31,482 nt of DNA, from the NCBI GenBank assembly GCA_947460085.1, contig CANHGA010000002.1, positions 1 to 31,482 on the forward strand. The letters run 5' to 3'. This DNA comes from Synechococcaceae cyanobacterium (GTDB taxonomy: Bacteria; Cyanobacteriota; Cyanobacteriia; PCC-6307; Cyanobiaceae). Shown here piece after piece: positions 26,038-31,482 of the stretch. Within the stretch, counting starts at the first letter, position 1. Each line of letters starts with the position of its first letter. Below the pieces are notes generated by a model that was given only the letters and a program-made list of their open reading frames with translations, was not told the origin of the DNA and made no database searches. A program made the position numbers and the translations under genes.

Positions 26038-26529
26038 TCAGCGGGGCGAAACGGTCACCTTGTTGTCGTCCTCAAGCAACTTGCCGCTCTTCAATTCATT
26101 GAGGGCTGCAAGGGGCCAGGTGGCTGCTGCCAGGGTGCTCTTGAGAGCAAGGGCGACATCGATCTGGATCTCTTTCATGGTCGCGTCCTTGTCGTTGCGG
26201 ATCGCGATCAGGTAAGTGCGACCAGCCCAGCCAATGCAGCCGGCGATGTAGAGGAAGGCAATGCCGGGGATCATGAAGTCGCCGGCATGGTTCCAGCGGC
26301 CATCAACGATCAGGTGGGGCAGGCCATCGGCTCCGCAGACAGCTTGGCTGTACATGGCGAAACGGGCCTTGGCCTGGTCGGTTTTAGCCCCAGCAGCGCG
26401 CTGCTGGAAGCGAGCGCTTTCAGCACAGGGGGTAAGGCCAGCCACATCTGCCTTTGCCACGGGGGCGAAGCCAACGAGCAGGAAGACAGACAGCAGAGCT
26501 GCGAACAAACGGGGAAAAAGACGGCGCAT
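26038..26529 (-). CDS. psaF: Photosystem I subunit III (PsaF)
   Basis: Lumen-exposed subunit that helps plastocyanin or cytochrome c6 dock at photosystem I. The 163-residue precursor has a signal peptide ([20 protein letters not shown], then APVAKA), a mature domain with [17 protein letters not shown] and a second Cys in [14 protein letters not shown], and a membrane helix in [23 protein letters not shown] 26529 is chosen because it starts the signal peptide; the frame continues 10 codons upstream. It is followed by psaJ and divergent from tsaD with a 61-bp gap. Confidence 0.97.
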   Translation of the reverse strand: MRRLFPRLFAALLSVFLLVGFAPVAKADVAGLTPCAESARFQQRAAGAKTDQAKARFAMYSQAVCGADGLPHLIVDGRWNHAGDFMIPGIAFLYIAGCIGWAGRTYLIAIRNDKDATMKEIQIDVALALKSTLAAATWPLAALNELKSGKLLEDDNKVTVSPR

Positions 26530-26590
26530 CGGACGCAAGGCCGCGGGGCAAGATGTCACTGATTGACCTTAAGAGAGCCCGTCCAAACGA

Positions 26591-27652
26591 ATGCCAACCG
26601 TTCTTGCCCTCGAAACAAGTTGTGACGAGTCGGCGGCAGCGATTGTGCGCGATCAAACCGTCTTGGCGAGTGCCGTTGCCTCCCAAGTGGAGGAACATGC
26701 CCGCTGGGGTGGGGTCGTACCGGAAATTGCATCCCGCCGCCATGTGGAGGCCCTCCCCCAGCTGGTTGCCCAGGTGTGCCGCGAGAGCGGCTTGGGGCCT
26801 GGGGATCTCGATGGGATCGCAGCAACGGCTGCCCCGGGGCTGGTGGGTGCCTTGCTGGTGGCGTCCGTCACCGGACGCACCCTGGCTCGCCTGCATGGCA
26901 AACCTTTTTTAGGAGTGCATCACCTCGAGGGCCATCTCTGTTCGGTCCAGCTGGGGGACCCCTTGCCTCCAGGCCCGTACCTGGTGCTGTTGGTCAGCGG
27001 CGGGCACACCGAACTTCTGCGGGTCGATGGCCCGGGGGTGTATTCCAGGCTTGGGCGCAGCCACGACGATGCGGCCGGCGAGGCCTTCGACAAGGTGGCC
27101 CGGCTGCTGAACCTGGGCTACCCCGGGGGCCCCGCCATCGAGCAGGCCGCCCAGGGCGGGGATCCGGGTCGATTTGTCCTGCCCAAGGGCAGGGTTTCAA
27201 GACCTGAGGGGGGCTACTACCCCTACGACTTCAGTTTCAGTGGCCTCAAAACAGCGATGCTGCGCCAGGTGCGTGCCCTGGAGCAGCTGGCGGGAACCGA
27301 CGACCTGCCGGTGGCCGACCTGGCCGCCAGTTTTGAGCAGGTGGTGGTGGAGGTGTTGGTGGAGCGCAGTTGCGCCTGTGCCAAGCAACAGGGCCTCGAA
27401 ACCCTTGTCCTGGTGGGCGGGGTGGCGGCCAACAAGCGGTTGCGCAGGCTCCTGGAGGAACGCTGTCGCCGCGATGGCCTCAACTGGCGGGTGGCCCCGC
27501 TGCCCTATTGCACCGATAACGCCGCCATGGTCGGAGTCGCAGCAGCGCAAAGGCTTTCGGCCGGATTGCAGAGCTCCATGGAGTTGGCCGTGGCCCCCCG
27601 GTTGCCCTTGGAGGAGGCCAGCCGCCTCTACCAAGCCCAAGCCTGCTTTTAA
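26591..27652 (+). CDS. tsaD: tRNA threonylcarbamoyladenosine synthesis protein TsaD
   Basis: Transfers the threonylcarbamoyl group to A37 of tRNAs that read ANN codons, with TsaB and TsaE. The 353 residues start [19 protein letters not shown] and contain [14 protein letters not shown], the metal-binding HHLEGHL (His111, His115), [56 protein letters not shown] and CTDNAAMVG, all family signatures. ATG 26591 is the natural start. A high-light-inducible protein gene follows after 39 nt on the same strand. Confidence 0.97.
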   Translation: MPTVLALETSCDESAAAIVRDQTVLASAVASQVEEHARWGGVVPEIASRRHVEALPQLVAQVCRESGLGPGDLDGIAATAAPGLVGALLVASVTGRTLARLHGKPFLGVHHLEGHLCSVQLGDPLPPGPYLVLLVSGGHTELLRVDGPGVYSRLGRSHDDAAGEAFDKVARLLNLGYPGGPAIEQAAQGGDPGRFVLPKGRVSRPEGGYYPYDFSFSGLKTAMLRQVRALEQLAGTDDLPVADLAASFEQVVVEVLVERSCACAKQQGLETLVLVGGVAANKRLRRLLEERCRRDGLNWRVAPLPYCTDNAAMVGVAAAQRLSAGLQSSMELAVAPRLPLEEASRLYQAQACF

Positions 27653-27691
27653 TCCCTCTAGGGTGGCGGGGTACGGCATCGATGTACTGCG

Positions 27692-27916
27692 ATGACCCAG
27701 TTCGATCAGGGGATCGATTCAGAGAACGTTCAGAAGATCGAACTGGCCATCGATCCGGAGCCTGATGCAGGAGGTGATCAAGTGCCGTCCAGCGAGCTCA
27801 ACGCCTGGCGTCGCGGCATTACTCCCCAGGCCGAAATTTGGAATGGCCGGCTGGCCATGCTTGGGTTGTCGGTAGGAATTGGCGTGCTCTTGCTGGTTCG
27901 CATCGCCAGCCCCTAG
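27692..27916 (+). CDS. hli: High-light-inducible protein (one-helix CAB-like)
   Basis: Hli proteins bind chlorophyll and carotenoid in the thylakoid and protect photosystem assembly under excess light. The 74 residues have an acidic N-terminal half (to about 40) and one helix with the chlorophyll-binding pattern AEIWNGRLAMLGLSVGIG (Glu, Asn and Arg ligand positions). It lies 39 nt after tsaD and may be co-transcribed with it or have its own promoter. It converges on pilT with a 51-bp gap in which a 7-bp stem (27944-27950 with 27964-27970) lacks a T run. Confidence 0.93.
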   Translation: MTQFDQGIDSENVQKIELAIDPEPDAGGDQVPSSELNAWRRGITPQAEIWNGRLAMLGLSVGIGVLLLVRIASP

Positions 27917-27967
27917 ATCGGGCTGGCTGCGATTGGTCTGACTTGATGCTACGGAGCTTGCTGAGCA

Positions 27968-29188
27968 TCATTGGCGTCCGCGGAGGGCCTGGCTAAGTTC
28001 ATTGGGCTTCAGGCTCTGGGCGAGGGCATCGCCAGGTTCCACCCGGCCGGCTTCCACGAGCAGCGCCAGGGATTGGTTGGCCGTCCGCATCCCCTCAAAC
28101 CCGCTGCGGCCCATGATGGCTTCGATTTCCTCGAGCTCGCCCCGCTGGATGTAGTCCTTGCAGGCATCACTGTTGAGCAGGATGTCGTGGAAGGCAGCCC
28201 TCTTGCCATCGGTGGTTTTCACCAGTCCTTGGGCGATCACCGCGAGCAGCGATTCGGAGAGCGCCAGGCGCAGGTTCGTTTGGGCTGAGGGGGCCACCAT
28301 GCCCAGCACCCGCTCCACGGTTTTGACGGCGGAATTGGTATGCAAGGTGCCAAACACCAGGTGACCGGTTTGGGAGGCTTCCAAGGCCGTGGTGAGGGTC
28401 TCCTGGTCGCGGATTTCGCCGATCAAGATCACATCCGGATCTTCGCGTAAGGCAGCACGAAGGGCCTGATCGAACACCTTGGTGTGCTGGCCCACTTCCC
28501 GCTGGCGGATTAGGGATTGTTGGCTGTGATGCACAAACTCCACCGGATCCTCGATCGTGAGGATGTGGCGGGCCATGGTGCGGTTGATGTGGTCCACCAT
28601 GGCGGCCAGGGTGGTGCTTTTGCCTGAGCCGGTGGGTCCGGTCACCAGCACCAGGCCCTTGGGCCTTTGGCAGATCTCCTGGAGGACCTCGGGCAGGCCG
28701 AGCTCTTCGATGCTGGCGATTGTTTGCGGGATCAGGCGCAGCACCATGGCGGGCCCCAGCAACGTTTCCAGCAGGTTGATTCGCACCCTGACGAAGTCAA
28801 AGCCAAAGGAGCCGTCGAACTCCTTGTCGCGGCGAAAGCTATCGATTTGGGTCGGGCTGAGCACTTCCTTCAGCCAGCTGGCAAAGGTGGCGGCATCGGT
28901 GGTGGGCCATTCCGTCCGCTGGATGTCGCCGCGGCAGCGGAATCGGGGCCCTTCCCCCACGCCGAGATGCACATCGGAATAGCCCTGCCTGTGGGCCTCG
29001 CGCACAATCGTTTCGAGGCTGGGGCCAGGGGCCAGGCCAGCGATGGCAGCTTCCTGACCATCGGCTTGCCGGGCCGATAAGGGTCGGGCGGGCAAGGGCG
29101 GGGCCGCTGAAGGAGCAGCCGCTGCAGGAGCGGCCGGGAGCGGAGATGGGGGGAATGGGGAGCCGGGGAATGGGGAGGACGATGTCAT
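27968..29188 (-). CDS. pilT: Type IV pilus twitching ATPase PilT
   Basis: Hexameric ATPase that retracts type IV pili (twitching motility, DNA uptake). The 406 residues start with a low-complexity Pro/Ala/Ser region (1-40) carrying a duplicated SPFPGSPFPPS, followed by the PilT N-terminal domain (GYSDVHLGVGEGPRFRCRGD). Walker A is GPTGSGKST (184-192), the Asp box ILTIEDPVEF, Walker B DPDVILIGEIRD and the His box HLVFGTLHTNSA. The start is ATG 29188; an open frame upstream has no family similarity. No other pil gene is in the window. A strong hairpin lies in its leader. Confidence 0.92.
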   Translation of the reverse strand: MTSSSPFPGSPFPPSPLPAAPAAAAPSAAPPLPARPLSARQADGQEAAIAGLAPGPSLETIVREAHRQGYSDVHLGVGEGPRFRCRGDIQRTEWPTTDAATFASWLKEVLSPTQIDSFRRDKEFDGSFGFDFVRVRINLLETLLGPAMVLRLIPQTIASIEELGLPEVLQEICQRPKGLVLVTGPTGSGKSTTLAAMVDHINRTMARHILTIEDPVEFVHHSQQSLIRQREVGQHTKVFDQALRAALREDPDVILIGEIRDQETLTTALEASQTGHLVFGTLHTNSAVKTVERVLGMVAPSAQTNLRLALSESLLAVIAQGLVKTTDGKRAAFHDILLNSDACKDYIQRGELEEIEAIMGRSGFEGMRTANQSLALLVEAGRVEPGDALAQSLKPNELSQALRGRQ

Positions 29189-29246
29189 CGCGGCTGCGCT
29201 GCATGGATGCCGCCTAGGAGCGGCTTTTGTGACCCCCAGCTTCGCC

Positions 29247-29276
29247 AGGCCAAGGGCCGATGTCAGCCCTTGGCCT
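29247..29276 (-). promoter_or_regulatory. 11-bp hairpin in the pilT leader / pilT-wecB gap
   Basis: AGGCCAAGGGC (29247-29257) pairs perfectly with GCCCTTGGCCT (29266-29276) around an 8-nt loop. It lies 59-88 nt before the pilT ATG and 48 nt before the wecB GTG. No T run follows on either strand, so it is not an ordinary terminator. It could be a leader structure, part of a small RNA, or a regulator site. Confidence 0.6.
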
Positions 29277-29323
29277 TGAACATGACGCAAGCTCCGTAGG
29301 ATCCGCTGGTCTGCTGCGCCCCG

Positions 29324-30439
29324 GTGCCAAAGCCACTCGTCACCATCGTGCTGGGCACCCGTCCGGAGGCCATCAAGTTGGCTCCGGTGATCCTGGCGTT
29401 TCAGCAGGCCTCAGATTTCCGCACCCGGGTGGTGCTCACCGGCCAGCACCGGGAAATGGTGAGCCAGGTGATGGACCTGTTCGGTTTGACGGCCGATCAG
29501 GACCTGGCCCTGATGGCCCCCAAGCAGACCCTCACCCATGTCACCTGCGCCACCCTGACGGGCCTGAAGCAGGACTTTGCTGACCACCCACCGGATTTGG
29601 TGCTGGTTCAGGGCGACACCACCACGGCCTTCGCCTCCGCCCTGGCGGCGTTCTACGAGCAGATCCCCGTGGGGCACGTGGAAGCCGGGTTGCGGACCGA
29701 CAACATCTTTGATCCCTTCCCGGAGGAAGCCAACCGCCGGCTGATTTCCCAGGTGGCCCTGCTGCACTTTGCACCGACGGCTGTGTCGGCGGCCAATCTG
29801 CGGGCTTCGGGGGTGGTGGGCCAGATCCTCACCACGGGCAACACGGTGATTGATGCCCTGCTGCTGATGGCTGAAAAGGCCCCCCCATTCAGTTTGCCCG
29901 GCCTCGACTTTGGCCAGCAGCGGGTGATCCTGGCCACCGTGCACCGGCGCGAAAACTGGGGCGAGCGGCTCCAGGACATCGGCCGTGGCTTCAGGCAAGT
30001 GCTGGATCGTTTCCCCGATACCGCCCTGTTGCTGCCCCTGCATCGCAACCCCACGGTGCGGGAGCCGCTCCAGGCCCTGCTCGGCGACCATCCCCGGGCC
30101 TTCCTCACCGAGCCCCTCGACTACGACCAACTGGTGGCCGCCATGCGGGGCTCCACCTTGGTGCTGAGTGATTCCGGTGGCCTCCAGGAAGAGGCGCCCG
30201 CCCTTGGTAAACCCGTGCTCGTGTTGCGCCGCACCACCGAGCGGCCCGAGGCCGTGGATGCCGGTACGGCCAAGTTGATCGGCACAGATACGGCCGACAT
30301 CGTGGCTGAGGCCAGTCGCTTGCTGCAGGATTCCACGGCCTATGAGGCGATGGCCCGCTCCCACAATCCCTTTGGTGATGGTTTGGCCAGTGGTCGCATC
30401 GTGGAGGCGGCCCGGGCCTTTTTGGCCCAACGGGCCTAA
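29324..30439 (+). CDS. wecB: UDP-N-acetylglucosamine 2-epimerase (non-hydrolysing)
   Basis: Converts UDP-GlcNAc to UDP-ManNAc for surface polysaccharide synthesis. The 371 residues match the family along their whole length: VLGTRPEAIKLAPV, VVLTGQHREMV, the catalytic Asp in VQGDTTTAFA, the Glu in GHVEAGLRT, PFPEEANRRL, the His in ATVHRRENWG, and the nucleotide site LSDSGGLQEEAPALGKPVLVLR. The start is GTG 29324 directly before PKPLVTIVLGTRPEA. It is divergent from pilT and converges on the adaptor gene with a 5-bp gap. No other polysaccharide gene is in view. Confidence 0.95.
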   Translation: MPKPLVTIVLGTRPEAIKLAPVILAFQQASDFRTRVVLTGQHREMVSQVMDLFGLTADQDLALMAPKQTLTHVTCATLTGLKQDFADHPPDLVLVQGDTTTAFASALAAFYEQIPVGHVEAGLRTDNIFDPFPEEANRRLISQVALLHFAPTAVSAANLRASGVVGQILTTGNTVIDALLLMAEKAPPFSLPGLDFGQQRVILATVHRRENWGERLQDIGRGFRQVLDRFPDTALLLPLHRNPTVREPLQALLGDHPRAFLTEPLDYDQLVAAMRGSTLVLSDSGGLQEEAPALGKPVLVLRRTTERPEAVDAGTAKLIGTDTADIVAEASRLLQDSTAYEAMARSHNPFGDGLASGRIVEAARAFLAQRA

Positions 30440-30444
30440 ACGCC

Positions 30445-31482
30445 CTATTTGCGTTTTTTGGCCCAGGGGGGGAGGTCGATAAACACCCGGGTACCGCTGC
30501 TCAATCCGCTGAGGATTTGGGTGCTTTTGCCGCTGCTGATCCCCAGCTCCACCGGCTGAAACTTCGGCTGGTTGCCCTCTCCCACGAGCAACACCCCAGG
30601 CCGGCCGTCTTCGGTGACCACCGCCACGGTGGGGATCAGGGTTTTTGCTTGGATTTGGCCGGTTTGGAAGCCCACATCGGCGGTCATGCCAATGCGCAGG
30701 GCCCCGGGGGGCTCCAGCAGCCTGAGCACCACGTCAAAGGAGGTCACGTTGTTGAGTTTGATGGCGCGCGGTGTGATCCTCTTAACCCGGGACGCGAAGG
30801 ACCGGTCGGGGAAGGCATCCACCCGCACGGAGGCATTTTGGCCAAAGCGGATTCGGCCAATATCGCTTTCGGGAACTTTGGCCACCACCTCAAGTCCCTG
30901 GGCCAATTCCACGATTGAGGAGCTGGTGGCCCCCGCCGTGGCCGAGGCCGTGGTGGTGGGTGTCACGAAGGAGCCGGGATCCGCATAGCGCTGGCTGATC
31001 ACGCCGCTAAAAGGCGCCCGCACGATCAGTTCTTGCTTTTCCACCTTGCGAGCCTCCAGGCGCTGGCGAGCCGCCTCCACCGCCGATTGATCCACCAGGA
31101 AGGCGCTGCGCACGGTGTTGAAGTCGCTCAAGCTGATGGCGCGCTGGCGATAGAGGCTTTGGTTGCGTTCCAGTTCGCTGCGGCTGCGGGAGAGCTGGGC
31201 TTGACTGGATCGCAAATTGGCGTTGAGTTCACTCAAGCGATCCTGCAAATCGCCGCTGTCCATCAGGGCTAGGGGTTGGCCCTTGACGACCAGGTCGCCC
31301 TCCTCCACGTAGAGAGACTCGATGACCCCCTGCCGCTTCGGGCTCACATTGACCCGTTTTTCCGCCTCCAGTTCCCCGGTGGCATTCACCACCCCCGGCA
31401 GGCTCCCAGCCGCGGCCACCACGGTGTAGCTCTCCAGTTGCCGGGTGGTATTCCCGCGTTTCTGCTGGCCGATCGCCACAGC
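30445..31482 (-). CDS. Efflux-pump periplasmic adaptor (HlyD/MacA type), N-terminus cut by window edge
   Basis: Membrane-fusion protein that bridges an inner-membrane transporter and the outer-membrane channel. About 345 residues are visible and the frame is open to the window edge; a GTG at 31479 is probably internal, because adaptors normally begin with a membrane anchor that is missing here. Visible parts: the first half of the lipoyl domain (VSPKRQGVIESLYVEEGDLV), a helical hairpin (about residues 75-145, RLSELNANLRSSQAQLSRSR), the second lipoyl half (LIVRAPFSGVISQRYADPGS), a beta-barrel (LEVVAKVPESDIGRIRFGQ) and a C-terminal domain. It ends in a basic PPWAKKRK. The transporter partner probably lies outside the window. 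Confidence 0.9.
   Translation of the reverse strand, partial: AVAIGQQKRGNTTRQLESYTVVAAAGSLPGVVNATGELEAEKRVNVSPKRQGVIESLYVEEGDLVVKGQPLALMDSGDLQDRLSELNANLRSSQAQLSRSRSELERNQSLYRQRAISLSDFNTVRSAFLVDQSAVEAARQRLEARKVEKQELIVRAPFSGVISQRYADPGSFVTPTTTASATAGATSSSIVELAQGLEVVAKVPESDIGRIRFGQNASVRVDAFPDRSFASRVKRITPRAIKLNNVTSFDVVLRLLEPPGALRIGMTADVGFQTGQIQAKTLIPTVAVVTEDGRPGVLLVGEGNQPKFQPVELGISSGKSTQILSGLSSGTRVFIDLPPWAKKRK

Larger units (their letters stand above)
27945..29303. repeat. 17-bp inverted repeat (one mismatch) flanking pilT
   Basis: GATGCTACGGAGCTTGC (27945-27961) is matched by the reverse complement of 29287-29303 except at one base; the inner 13 bp are perfect (27949-27961 with 29287-29299). One copy lies just past the pilT stop and the other about 100 bp before its start. 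A pair of this quality could arise by chance about once in a window this size (rough estimate), so the meaning is open. Confidence 0.6.

Noticed and set aside
27944..27970. 7-bp stem between hli and pilT as a terminator
   Set aside because: The loop is 13 nt, there is no T run, and one arm overlaps the pilT stop; it is also part of the repeat flanking pilT.
29150..29177. Direct repeat of a 13-mer near the pilT start
   Set aside because: It is the coding repeat for SPFP in the low-complexity PilT N-terminus, not a regulatory element.
29411..30430. A 339-codon open frame on the minus strand
   Set aside because: It is antisense to wecB, with the same His/Gln/Gly-rich shadow composition and no domain.

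Overview
The window reads as a piece of a high-GC picocyanobacterial chromosome (Cyanobium / freshwater Synechococcus type). The evidence is the gene content: petC-petA (Rieske protein and cytochrome f), psaF-psaJ (photosystem I), a high-light-inducible protein, an aa3-type cytochrome oxidase cluster, cobM and a stand-alone groEL copy. Gene spacing is tight and short overlaps are common. No integrase, transposase, CRISPR array, phage gene or toxin-antitoxin pair was seen, so this is core rather than accessory sequence. Both window edges cut genes (ctaE on the left, an HlyD/MacA-type adaptor on the right).

Layout. 1-3019 (minus): ctaC-ctaD-ctaE, subunits II, I and III of cytochrome c oxidase. 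A divergent 246-bp gap follows, then 3266-7458 (plus): ctaA, ctaB (heme A/O synthesis), a two-gene ABC-2 exporter and a small protein, running into nanE (to 8162). 8191-9858 (minus): groEL without groES. 9998-10285 (plus): small repeat-bearing membrane protein. 10294-11943 (minus): fabG and a family 9 glycosyltransferase, divergent from ispD (12015-12710, plus). 12730-14528 (minus): ubiA-ldcA, divergent from ppx (plus, to 16269). The 3' end of ppx overlaps a RodZ-like gene on the other strand. A tRNA-Val(CAC) lies at 17252-17323, followed by an mqo-like dehydrogenase (plus), cobM (minus), petC-petA-lgt (minus), a small DUF3067-like gene (plus), rqcH-tatC (minus), gmk (plus), psaF-psaJ (minus, with a clear intrinsic terminator), tsaD-hli (plus), pilT (minus), wecB (plus) and the adaptor gene (minus).

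How the genes work together. CtaA and CtaB make the heme A used by CtaD, and ctaC/D/E sit divergently beside them, so the left end is a complete oxidase assembly locus apart from the cut end of ctaE. PetC carries a twin-arginine signal, and tatC lies about 0.5 kb from its start. UbiA (probably plastoquinone head-group prenylation), IspD (isoprenoid precursor), PetA/PetC and the Mqo-like enzyme all bear on the quinone pool or its use. No stretch over 300 bases lacks a gene.

I did not find a clearly undescribed system. The most unusual piece of sequence is a 31-bp perfect inverted repeat plus a 24-bp direct repeat inside ctaE (bases 16-111). Together they amount to a 51-bp in-frame insertion with the form of a template switch, and it is either a real mutation or an amplification/assembly chimera. 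Secondary leads are strong unassigned hairpins before pilT and groEL and between ubiA and ppx, a near-perfect inverted repeat flanking pilT, two TTGA stop/start couplings, recurrent 15-bp tandem duplications, an Asp-to-Glu change at the presumed key motif of the RqcH-like protein, and a lone nanE.
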